From: Desulfarculales bacterium UBA696
GTDB taxonomy: Bacteria > Desulfobacterota > Syntrophobacteria > Syntrophobacterales > Syntrophobacteraceae
Reading direction: 5' to 3'
Length of the DNA stretch: 34,345 bases
Assembly (NCBI GenBank): GCA_002298995.1
Contig: DBMO01000010.1
Coordinates: 1 to 34,345, forward strand
The notes beneath the pieces are model-generated. The model was given only the letters and a program-made list of their open reading frames with translations, searched no databases and had not been told where the DNA came from. This document shows positions 16,500 to 22,774 of this stretch, one piece after another (within the stretch, counting starts at the first letter, position 1; each line of letters begins with the position of its first letter). Made by a program: the position numbers and the translations under genes.

Positions 16500-16778
16500 C
16501 TACGCTGAGACTGTACCAACCCGATCGAACCAGTGTTGCGGACCCATCCTGACGCTGTCGATCGAGTCGGGGCCCGAGCTGTTGTATTCGGATATTATCC
16601 TGTATACGCTCGATTCGGATAATCCGGTGTGTTTCGCAATCTCGGCGATTGGCCTTGGGTCTATCATCAAATTATAGATGACCATCCATTTCTGAAATTT
16701 GAAGAACCCACCGCTCATCTGCATCTTCATCTTTATTTCGCCAACCGAGAGATGACCAGCAACATGTACTGCGCTCAT
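16500..16778 (-). CDS. Orphan helix-turn-helix protein
   Basis: This 92-residue protein has a clear HTH around residues 48-70 (PIAEIAKHTGLSESSVYRIISEYNSSG). The pattern resembles the N-terminal DNA-binding part of IS630/Tc1-type transposases and related stand-alone HTH proteins. The start at 16778 has a near-perfect AGGAGGGGAG ribosome-binding site, which argues for an expressed gene rather than a transposase remnant. No DDE catalytic domain or inverted terminal repeats were found around it. Its target and role are unknown. It is isolated between nspC (convergent) and the receiver gene. Confidence 0.65.
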   Translation of the reverse strand: MSAVHVAGHLSVGEIKMKMQMSGGFFKFQKWMVIYNLMIDPRPIAEIAKHTGLSESSVYRIISEYNSSGPDSIDSVRMGPQHWFDRVGTVSA

Positions 16779-16985
16779 TTCTCCCCTCCTGGTCAATTAG
16801 GCGCTCCCGTTGCAAATACCTTTTCCCAACCTTTTTGTTTCATATACTCCATGAACTTGGAGAGATAAATAGGGTCATTACGGTATTAATAACAGCCAGA
16901 GTAGTATTTTTGCCAACCATCCATGTAGAATTATTTCACGAGGGGTATGGAAAAGGATAGACGGTGTACTTATCTATTTTGCAAT

Positions 16986-17387
16986 TCAGCTCGCTGAGAG
17001 TAGCGTGTTGCAGTTGCTTCCATGCTCCAGTGCAGAACCGACGGCAGCTGCTATTTCGTCGGATCTGGCGTTTCCTTTCGTGAAGAAATGGCTTGCGCCA
17101 CTTTGCATCGCCGCTTCACGATACTCGGGGATGTCATAGCTGGTCAGGATAATCACTATCGTCCGGGAGCCGGAACTCTTGATTGCGCGTGTGAGTTCGA
17201 GTCCATTTCTGCCGGGCAGCTTTATATCCATCAGGACCAGGTCCGGCTTGCGGGTGTCTAAAATTCGCAAAGCATCATCGCCGTTCGAGGCTTCCTCGAT
17301 TCCCGCCGTGGGGAATCGCGCCGCCAACATTTCCCTGAGAGAACTGCGAAAAATGGCATTATCTTCGACGATAAGAATGGTACACAT
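16986..17387 (-). CDS. Receiver-only response regulator (CheY-like)
   Basis: This is a 133-residue single REC domain. Acidic residues ED lie at the N-terminus (IVEDN), the phosphoacceptor Asp54 is in LVLMDIKLPG, the conserved Thr is in ILTSYD and the Lys is in FFTKGNA. It closely resembles the REC domain of NarL/LuxR-type regulators, but the protein ends about 15 residues after the REC fold with no DNA-binding domain. No frameshifted HTH is seen beyond the stop. Such proteins act as phosphorelay intermediates or protein-binding switches. No histidine kinase is within view. It diverges from the LuxR-type regulator at 17729. Confidence 0.88.
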   Translation of the reverse strand: MCTILIVEDNAIFRSSLREMLAARFPTAGIEEASNGDDALRILDTRKPDLVLMDIKLPGRNGLELTRAIKSSGSRTIVIILTSYDIPEYREAAMQSGASHFFTKGNARSDEIAAAVGSALEHGSNCNTLLSAS

Positions 17388-17391
17388 TTTT

Positions 17392-17563
17392 TACTGTTTC
17401 CCCGCAAAGGCAAATTTGGGACTCGCCCGGTTAGATCCACTCCCGGACTTTAATCAAGGCCGGGTTTTCCCCCGTTCATATTCAATGATTGCACGGCGCC
17501 CGCTTCTGGTAAATACGCTTGATACAGTAATTTCGGGGTGGGTACAGTAAGTGGGAGTACTGT
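17392..17563. promoter_or_regulatory. Cluster of ACAGTA/TACTGT motifs between divergent response regulators
   Basis: TACTGT occurs at 17392-17397 just upstream of the receiver start codon. TACAGTA occurs at 17523-17529 and 17543-17549 (exactly 20 bp apart), and TACTGT at 17558-17563. The last two form an inverted pair with an 8-bp gap. Four copies of a hexamer in 341 bp is far more than expected by chance (about 0.2). The 17388-17728 gap holds no gene. These may be binding sites for the LuxR-type regulator. Confidence 0.5.
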
Positions 17564-17728
17564 TCGGCTGTAATGGCCGCCGCGCTTTGTGAAAGGCAAA
17601 AAAACTGTTGGTTTTGGAAACGAAATGGTATTAAATGTCGAAAGATCGCTGACTTCCCATCTCCGAAATTATCGAGCATTTTTCGTGTTGTTTTTTGGAC
17701 GGCAGGTCATCTAAATCGAGGTTGAGCC

Positions 17729-18382
17729 ATGGACAGAAGACGAATCATAATAGCCGAAGACCACACAATTCTCCGGGAAGGACTGCGAATGCTGCTCTCA
17801 TCGAATCCCGATTTCGAGGTTGTCGGTGAAGCTCAGGACGGTCTCGAGGCGATTCGCATGGTGGACTCGCTTAAACCCGACTTGATCCTGATGGACCTGT
17901 CAATGCCTAGGATGAACGGGATTGGGGCGATTCAGGAAATAAAGAAGCAGTCCCCCATAACCAAGATCCTTGTTCTCACCGTCCATAAGACCGAGGAATA
18001 CATCCTTGCCACCCTCAAGGCTGGGGCGGACGGATACATCCTCAAAGACGCCACCCACAGCGAACTGATGCTGGCCATAGACAATATTTTCTCTGGGAAA
18101 AGCTATCTCAGTCCCGGCATTTCTGAAAAAGTTATCGAGGGATACCTTGAAGGCAGGAAAACCATCAAGTCTTCGACTTCCTGGGATACCCTTACTCAGC
18201 GGGAGCGCGAGATACTCAAGATGATAGCCGAAGGCTACAAAAACAAGGACATTGCCGATTACCTCTGCATCAGCGCCAAGACGGTCGAAAAGCACCGCGC
18301 AAATCTGATGAGAAAGCTGGACCTGCACAGCGCTTCATCGCTTACAGCTTTTGCGATGGAAAAGGGCCTGATAACCAAGTAG
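17729..18382 (+). CDS. NarL/FixJ-family response regulator (LuxR-type HTH)
   Basis: This 217-residue two-domain regulator has an N-terminal receiver with phosphoacceptor Asp56 (LILMDLSMPRMNG), the conserved Thr in VLTVHK and the Lys in YILKDA. A short linker leads to a C-terminal LuxR HTH starting LTQREREILKMIAEGYKNKDIA, with the recognition part SAKTVEKHRANLMRKL. It is a phosphorylation-controlled DNA-binding protein. GAGGTTGAGCC provides the ribosome-binding site. It has no cognate histidine kinase next to it. Transcription ends at a strong hairpin at 18413-18444. Confidence 0.93.
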   Translation: MDRRRIIIAEDHTILREGLRMLLSSNPDFEVVGEAQDGLEAIRMVDSLKPDLILMDLSMPRMNGIGAIQEIKKQSPITKILVLTVHKTEEYILATLKAGADGYILKDATHSELMLAIDNIFSGKSYLSPGISEKVIEGYLEGRKTIKSSTSWDTLTQREREILKMIAEGYKNKDIADYLCISAKTVEKHRANLMRKLDLHSASSLTAFAMEKGLITK

Positions 18383-18412
18383 AAAGAAACTCCCACTAAA
18401 GCATTCATATTG

Positions 18413-18444
18413 AAATCCTCCCCTTGAACGGGAGGATTTTTTTT
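18413..18444 (+). terminator. Rho-independent terminator after the LuxR-type regulator
   Basis: AAATCCTCCC (18413-18422) pairs perfectly with GGGAGGATTT (18430-18439) around a 7-nt loop and continues into an eight-T run (18437-18444). This is a textbook terminator. It also shows that the downstream methyltransferase cannot start at the TTG inside the loop. Confidence 0.9.
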
Positions 18445-18468
18445 GAAGCCAACTTTGAAAGAAAATAC

Positions 18469-19635
18469 ATGGTCCCCATTCATCTTCATCCGGGCCGGGA
18501 AAGGCGAATCCTTCAGGGGCACCGCTGGGTGTTCAGCAATGAAATCACTGACCCTCTTGCCCAATTCGAACCAGGAAGCTGGGTGGAGGTCTTCACCTCA
18601 AAAGGCGTTTCGCTCGGGTCCGGCTACATCAATCCGGCATCTCTCATATCCGTGCGGCTGGTCTGCCCGCCGGGGCGAAAGCCCGACGAGAGCTTCTTCC
18701 GCGAGGCAATCACAGGGGCGGCGCGATACCGGGAATTGGTATATGCTGGCTCCAGGTGCTGCCGACTCATCTACGGGGAGTCGGACGGCCTGCCGGGGCT
18801 CGTGGTTGACCGCTATGGGGATGTCCTGGTCTACCAGGTCGGGACAGTTGGAATGTCAAAACTGATTCCTTTGATTTCCGGCCTCCTGGCAGATGTCTTT
18901 AATCCATCCGCACTCGTGTACAGAAACGAGAGTCCATCCCGCACCCTGGAGGGCCTGCCCCTTGAGAGCGGAATTGAGCGGGGAGGCCTTCCCAACCCCC
19001 TAATTGTCGAGATAGACACTATTAAATACAAGGTGGATGTGCTCCGTGGGCAAAAAACGGGCATGTACCTCGATCAGCGTGACAACCGCCGGGAAATATC
19101 GTGTTTGGCTGAGGGGAAGAAGGTTCTCGACCTTTTTTGTTATAACGGGACGTGGAGCCTTTCGGCAGCCGCGGCAGGCGCCCTTGAAACCGTTGGGGTA
19201 GACGCCTCTGCCGAAGCAGTCGCGCAGGCCGGGGAGAACGCCTCTCTAAACAAGCTCGGAGAGCGCTGCTCCTTCATTGCCGAAAATGTTTTCGAATACC
19301 TCAAAAAGCTAAAGCCCGGCCAATTCGATATAATCATCCTCGACCCGCCGGCTTTCGCGAAAACCAAATCCGCCCTGGCCGATGCGAAGAAGGGCTATAC
19401 CGACATAAACCGCCGGGCGCTCCTGGCGCTCAAGCCAGGCGGACTGCTCGTTACCTGTTCGTGTTCATATCACATGAGCGAGGAGCTTTTCAGAGAGGTT
19501 CTTCTTGCGGCCGGGCAGGCAAGCGGGAGGAAGCTGAGACTTCTGCAGGTCCGGGGACAGGCCCTCGACCATCCGGCGCTCCTCGCCATGCCCGAGACAA
19601 GATATCTGAAGTGTTTTATTCTCCAGGTGATTTAG
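18469..19635 (+). CDS. RlmI-like class I rRNA (cytosine-C5) methyltransferase
   Basis: This 388-residue protein has an N-terminal PUA-like RNA-binding domain (HPGRERRILQGHRWVFSNEI). It is followed by an EEHEE-type linker and a Rossmann methyltransferase domain: KTGMYLDQRDNR, SAM motif I DLFCYNGTWSLSAA, motif IV DPPAFAKTKSAL and the CSCSYHMSEE motif. The order and length match RlmI/YccW, which methylates 23S rRNA cytosine in E. coli. The exact base cannot be predicted here. I start at ATG 18469 because the upstream in-frame TTG lies in a terminator stem-loop. No strong SD is visible. Confidence 0.92.
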   Translation: MVPIHLHPGRERRILQGHRWVFSNEITDPLAQFEPGSWVEVFTSKGVSLGSGYINPASLISVRLVCPPGRKPDESFFREAITGAARYRELVYAGSRCCRLIYGESDGLPGLVVDRYGDVLVYQVGTVGMSKLIPLISGLLADVFNPSALVYRNESPSRTLEGLPLESGIERGGLPNPLIVEIDTIKYKVDVLRGQKTGMYLDQRDNRREISCLAEGKKVLDLFCYNGTWSLSAAAAGALETVGVDASAEAVAQAGENASLNKLGERCSFIAENVFEYLKKLKPGQFDIIILDPPAFAKTKSALADAKKGYTDINRRALLALKPGGLLVTCSCSYHMSEELFREVLLAAGQASGRKLRLLQVRGQALDHPALLAMPETRYLKCFILQVI

Positions 19636-19754
19636 ACAACGCAGGTTCAATTTCTGAAAAAGAGAGAGGGTGAGGCTTTCCATCACCGCCCCACATGCGG
19701 CCCAAATTTCTCGATCCATACCTTTTAGAACCAATCCCCCGACGCACCGGCTTT

Positions 19755-20468
19755 TTAATCAAACTCTTTTCCTACCCACCTCACTCGGCCGAGCACATAG
19801 CTTCTCAGCCTCTTTTCGGGATCGAGCGAGAACTCGAAGGGACGGTAGGCGGCGGTATTGTCGGATAGGCAGGCAAGCCGGACACCGCTATGGTCGCCGA
19901 TCAGAACCAGTCTTTTAAGGGCGACCGTCCCGTCGGGCAATATCACCAGGTAAATGCGTCCGGTAAGCACCTGCAGTCGTTCGCCTTCGAAGGTGTCAAC
20001 CAGTGCAATCTCACCCTGGTTGATCGTGGGCGACATCGAGTCGCCCCTGACCCGCATTAGAATCAGGCTTTTGCGCCTCTCCGGACTCCTTCCAACCAGC
20101 TTTTCCACCCACCACTGCTTGAAGGGATAATGATCGGCAATTTCCTCGAAGAGGATTTCCCCTTCCGGTCCGCCTGTTACACGCGATTCAAGCAGCGGAA
20201 TCAGGCAGTATTCCTCACTGCGCTCGTATTTGTCCTGCCCGCTGCAGGCAATGTCCGCACCGGCTTCCAGCCCCTCACCACCCATCAGCAACCAGCCCGG
20301 ATTGACCGAAAATTCCCTGCACACGGCCTCCAGGAACTCGGCCGAAGGCGAAGTAACCCCGTCGCGGTAATTGATTAGCGTGTTCTTGGCGACGCCCGTT
20401 TGCTGGGCGAAGCGTGACAAGGATAAACCAGAATTCTGGATGGTTTTTTTAAGCCTGTCAGTCAACAT
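19755..20468 (-). CDS. Phage-type repressor: XRE HTH plus S24/LexA peptidase domain
   Basis: This 237-residue protein has an N-terminal lambda-type HTH (SRFAQQTGVAKNTLINYRDGVTSPS, residues 19-43) and a C-terminal S24 serine peptidase-like domain. Catalytic Ser144 is in RGDSMSPT and Lys185 in VALKRL. This is the architecture of CI/C2-type repressors of Mu-like and lambdoid phages, which self-cleave when RecA is activated. The Ala-Gly cleavage dyad expected near residues 97-101 reads VTGG here, so self-cleavage may be altered. It is transcribed away from the Ner-like gene, as expected for a lysogeny repressor. Its operators are probably the TTGGTT repeats at 20587-20644. Confidence 0.9.
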   Translation of the reverse strand: MLTDRLKKTIQNSGLSLSRFAQQTGVAKNTLINYRDGVTSPSAEFLEAVCREFSVNPGWLLMGGEGLEAGADIACSGQDKYERSEEYCLIPLLESRVTGGPEGEILFEEIADHYPFKQWWVEKLVGRSPERRKSLILMRVRGDSMSPTINQGEIALVDTFEGERLQVLTGRIYLVILPDGTVALKRLVLIGDHSGVRLACLSDNTAAYRPFEFSLDPEKRLRSYVLGRVRWVGKEFD

Positions 20469-20586
20469 GGCTTTTTCCCCGGATCAGAGGTGATGAAAAA
20501 GCAAGGGGTCGCAGGTGCAAAAAATGTAAGCCGCTGGTCCGGCAAGCACTTCACCCCGATGAAAAATTTGAGATCGTGCCAATAAA

Positions 20587-20644
20587 TTGGTTGACTAACC
20601 AGTTTTCTGGTGCTAGCATCCAGACCGTCTAACCAACTAATTAG
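20587..20644 (+). promoter_or_regulatory. Early promoter with operator repeats of the phage-type module
   Basis: TTGACT (20591-20596), a 17-bp spacer and extended -10 TGCTAGCAT (20611-20619) form a strong plus-strand promoter. A palindrome TGGTT-gact-AACCA (20588-20601) covers the -35. A second site, CTAACCAACTAATTAG (20629-20644), lies just after the predicted start. TTGGTTGAC and GTCTAACCAA form an outer inverted pair. This is the arrangement of a repressor-controlled early promoter. Confidence 0.7.
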
Positions 20645-20660
20645 AATGAGGAGGCAGGAA

Positions 20661-20885
20661 ATGACATCGATCCAGATCAAGGTGGCGCTAATGGAAAAAA
20701 GGATTTCAATGAGATCCATTGCAAAAAAGCTCGGGGTTTCCGCAAACTCCGTGTCGCTCGTTGTAGGCGGGCGAATGGTAAGCAGGCGCATCATGGAAGA
20801 AATAGCCGCATCCATTGATGCCCGCCCCGCAGAGATCTTCCCGGTCAATACCCCAAACCTTGCCTCCCCAAGCAAAGTTTTGTGA
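20661..20885 (+). CDS. Small Ner/Cro-like HTH regulator
   Basis: This 74-residue basic protein is almost entirely a helix-turn-helix (RSIAKKLGVSANSVSLVVGGRMVSRRIMEEIAASI). It ends in a segment (DARPAEIFPVN) like the C-terminal WP-type tail of Mu Ner and Nlp proteins. ATG 20661 follows GAGGAGGCAGGAA, a very strong ribosome-binding site, so the longer reading from 20610 is rejected. It is the first plus-strand gene facing the S24 repressor, exactly where Cro or Ner lies in phages. It probably binds the same operator region and represses early transcription. Confidence 0.75.
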   Translation: MTSIQIKVALMEKRISMRSIAKKLGVSANSVSLVVGGRMVSRRIMEEIAASIDARPAEIFPVNTPNLASPSKVL

Positions 20886-20931
20886 CTTGAGAGTATATGA
20901 AACAGGTTCCAATGTCAAGGATTTTGTCCAA

Positions 20932-20947
20932 TATAATGGTTACCATT
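20932..20947 (+). promoter_or_regulatory. TATAAT box fused to a perfect 13-bp palindrome
   Basis: A consensus -10 TATAAT (20932-20937) overlaps the palindrome AATGGT-T-ACCATT (20935-20947), upstream of the zinc-finger/gam genes. No good -35 exists, so an activator-dependent or repressed internal promoter is possible. A TTGGTTA half-site like those in the early operator follows at 20970-20976. Confidence 0.4.
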
Positions 20948-21000
20948 GCAGAAATTTAGGTGCAACAACTTGGTTAATTTCTCAATCGGGAGAGAGGGTC

Positions 21001-21270
21001 ATGGAAAAGGAATCGATATGTTCCCATTGCGGTAAACAGAAGAAGTTGATCGGACACGGGCTGTGCTGCGCATGCTATCACCGCGAGCGGCGAAAGAGGC
21101 TGGGGGTGGGTGGCGAAGTGAGAAAAGAGGGCTTTACGGTTTCGGTGGATTTCACCCCGATGGCGTTTTTGCTCGAAGAACTGAAAAAGAGGGCCGGAGC
21201 GGAGCTTCGCGATGTTGGTCCTCAGATACTCTGGGAGCTGAACAAGAACGTGGGGGCGGGGCCATGTTGA
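21001..21270 (+). CDS. Small zinc-finger protein of the phage-type module
   Basis: This is an 89-residue protein. A CxxC...CxxC zinc ribbon (C7, C10, C22, C25) with a basic stretch RERRKRLGV is followed by a helical region (FTPMAFLLEELKKRAGAELRDVGPQILWELNKNV). The combination suggests nucleic-acid binding plus an oligomerisation or ribbon-helix-helix-like segment. I do not recognise a named family. ATG 21001 follows GAGAGAGGG. The stop overlaps the gam-like start by 7 bp, so the two are translationally coupled. Proteins of this type occur in early regions of Mu-like prophages (from memory, not searched). Confidence 0.65.
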   Translation: MEKESICSHCGKQKKLIGHGLCCACYHRERRKRLGVGGEVRKEGFTVSVDFTPMAFLLEELKKRAGAELRDVGPQILWELNKNVGAGPC

Positions 21271-21887
21271 ACATAAAGGACTGGGCCGACGTGGAGGGTG
21301 CACTCGAAAATATAGGAATGCTCGATCTGAGGATATCGGAGCTCTCCTCTGCCCTGGGAAGAAAACTCTACGAACTGCTCGGCGAATACTCGGGAGAGAT
21401 CTCGGAGCTTGGCAACAGGCGCAGTTCCATCGAGTCGGCGGTCCAGCTCTTTTGTCTTTTGAGCAAGAGCGAGTTTGCAAAGAAGCGCAGCAAGCGGTTC
21501 CATTACGGCCGGATCGCATTCAGGACGGCCGAACGGATCGAGATTCCCGATGAGCTGCAGTCGGCGGCGGCAGCCACGTTGAAAAAACTCGGGTTTTCCG
21601 AGTGCATCGAGATCAGGGAGCGCCTCGACAAGGGCGCGCTAAAAAGACTCTCGGATGCCGACCTCGCCCGCTGCGGCATAAAAAGGCTTCGGGAGGACCA
21701 CTTTCGTGTAGAACCGGACCTTAATCTCATCTCGGAAAAGGTGGGAAAGAAGGATGCGCCCGCGCAGGCGTTTGCCGTTGACCTTGAAAAGCTGGCAAGG
21801 CTTCTAATAAAAAATGATGCGGACGATTGTCCGGGACAGGTTAGAGATGCGGTCGCGCCGGTATCGGCCGCGGTTGAGGCTGATTGA
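21264..21887 (+). CDS. gam: Mu Gam-like host-nuclease inhibitor (DNA-end binding)
   Basis: This is a 207-residue protein. The N-terminal 60 residues are a long helical arm (coiled-coil forming). The core after that carries the Gam hallmark KKRSKRFHYGRIAFRTAERIEI, then LKKLGFSECIEIRERLDKGALKRL. Phage Mu Gam binds double-strand DNA ends as a dimer, protects them from RecBCD-type exonucleases and is related to Ku. The last about 40 residues extend beyond Mu Gam (174 aa) and look non-conserved. ATG 21264 sits inside the zinc-finger gene's end. In Mu the gene lies in the early region downstream of transposase genes A and B, which are absent here. Confidence 0.85.
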   Translation: MLNIKDWADVEGALENIGMLDLRISELSSALGRKLYELLGEYSGEISELGNRRSSIESAVQLFCLLSKSEFAKKRSKRFHYGRIAFRTAERIEIPDELQSAAAATLKKLGFSECIEIRERLDKGALKRLSDADLARCGIKRLREDHFRVEPDLNLISEKVGKKDAPAQAFAVDLEKLARLLIKNDADDCPGQVRDAVAPVSAAVEAD

Positions 21888-21922
21888 TCGGCGCTCAAGG
21901 AGCGGCAGGAAGGGAAGATAGC

Positions 21923-22135
21923 ATGTACAAGGTTGGACACCGTGGCAGGATGAGGGATCACGCGGTGATCCTCTATAAACTGCTAAAAGAGCACAAACGG
22001 ATCTCCATCGCCAGGGTCGCGGAGGAACTGGGGACGAGCGAAATAACCGCCCGCCGCTGGATAGATTCTTTCAGCTGCGTCTTGCCGATACGACTGGAGC
22101 GAGGAGTAGTCATTATCGAGCACTGGATCAAATAG
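21923..22135 (+). CDS. Small DeoR-like HTH protein
   Basis: This 70-residue protein has a helix-turn-helix: ILYKLLKEHKRISIARVAEELGTSEITARRWIDSF. This is the pattern of the N-terminal DeoR/HTH_11 fold, without an effector domain. ATG 21923 follows GGAAGGGAAG. It lies 35 bp after gam and closes the plus-strand phage-type operon. It could be a Mor/C-like late regulator by position, but the sequence does not resemble Mor, so only DNA binding is claimed. A long stem-loop follows 23 bp downstream. Confidence 0.65.
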   Translation: MYKVGHRGRMRDHAVILYKLLKEHKRISIARVAEELGTSEITARRWIDSFSCVLPIRLERGVVIIEHWIK

Positions 22136-22158
22136 GGTTGGAAGCACTACTTGCCCCC

Positions 22159-22207
22159 GTATCGACCGCCTGGTTACCGGAACTGGAGCCGGTAACCGGG
22201 TCGATAC
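22159..22207. repeat. Long two-part stem-loop closing the phage-type module
   Basis: Outer arms GTATCGACC (22159-22167) and GGTCGATAC (22199-22207) enclose inner arms GGTTACCGG (22172-22180) and CCGGTAACC (22189-22197). The loop has 8 nt, giving 18 perfect base pairs with one asymmetric bulge (4 versus 1 nt). No T-run follows on either strand. It may be a binding site, an end or remnant of a mobile element, or an RNA stability hairpin. Confidence 0.65.
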
Positions 22208-22274
22208 CGCGGGGCATGCCCTCGGGATCATGCGGATGGGTCTGCAAGGCGAGTTATTTTAATAGGGAGGTGGA

Positions 22275-22565
22275 TTAATAGCCCCTGTCGTAATAACCCC
22301 TGTCGTAATAGCCCCTGTCCCTGTAATAGTCTCTTTCCCTATCCTTTTCCCAGGAATCCTTAATGGCCCCGCCAATGACTCCTGCCGCACCGCCTATTGC
22401 AGCTCCCGCCGCCGGACTTCCGCCAGTCGCCGCGCCAATTCCAGCCCCGAGGCCCGCGCCAAGAGCACCGCCGCCCAAGATGTTCTGTTCGGTCCTGGAC
22501 ATTCCCGCACACCCGGCAAGCAGGAATACTATTGCCAAAATCGCCAACACGTATGTGATTCTCAT
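22275..22565 (-). CDS. Glycine-zipper lipoprotein
   Basis: This 96-residue precursor begins with a signal sequence and lipobox LLAGC (Cys at residue 19), so a mature lipid-anchored envelope protein is expected. The core is a glycine zipper (GGGALGAGLGAGIGAATGG...AAGAAIGGAAGVIGG) typical of OmpA-like/YMGG-Gly families that pack in membranes. The C-terminus is a charged, tyrosine-rich tail with tandem YYDRG repeats coded by a 15-bp DNA repeat (22278-22322), a site prone to length change. GGAGG precedes the ATG. Function is unknown. Confidence 0.85.
   Translation of the reverse strand: MRITYVLAILAIVFLLAGCAGMSRTEQNILGGGALGAGLGAGIGAATGGSPAAGAAIGGAAGVIGGAIKDSWEKDRERDYYRDRGYYDRGYYDRGY
22278..22322 (-). 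repeat. 15-bp tandem repeat coding YYDRG units
   Basis: The unit TAGCCCCTGTCGTAA (plus strand) repeats about 2.5-3 times with one or two substitutions, inside the 3' end of the glycine-zipper gene. It is in frame, so copy-number change would only alter the tyrosine-rich tail length. Confidence 0.7.
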
Positions 22566-22589
22566 CTGATTTCCTCCGCTATAAATCCT

Positions 22590-22700
22590 CTATCTCATGG
22601 TACTTTCGATCAAAATCTCACGAGATAGGTTAAGCACTGCCGCCAAAGCGTCAAGTATCCCCGACTTTGGCTTCTACCGTCGCAAAGCATTACCCGGTAG
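22590..22700. promoter_or_regulatory. Three consecutive perfect hairpins between divergent small genes
   Basis: CTATCTC (22590-22596) pairs with GAGATAG (22622-22628), GCCAAAG (22642-22648) with CTTTGGC (22665-22671), and CTACCG (22674-22679) with CGGTAG (22695-22700). On the plus strand GGGATTTCCCC and a six-T run follow directly (22700-22716), so it could end in a terminator-like element before the small gene at 22775. On the minus strand it is the leader of the lipoprotein gene. I cannot match it to a known riboswitch. Confidence 0.5.
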
Positions 22701-22774
22701 GGATTTCCCCTTTTTTAATTCCTACAGTCGAGATTTTACTGTATACCAATCGAAACAAAAAAGGAGGCCGAAGT

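Noticed and set aside
19636..22274. Mu-type att ends (TG...CA with 5-bp target duplication)
   Set aside because: No convincing pair of ends or duplication could be found by eye on either side of the phage-type genes.
22278..22322. CRISPR-like short repeats
   Set aside because: The 15-bp units have no spacers, are in frame and encode YYDRG repeats of the lipoprotein.
22674..22716. Cyclic-di-GMP (GEMM) riboswitch
   Set aside because: GCAAAGC and GGTAG words occur as in GEMM RNAs, but the required GGCAAACC segment, the GNRA-capped P1b and the correct order are missing.
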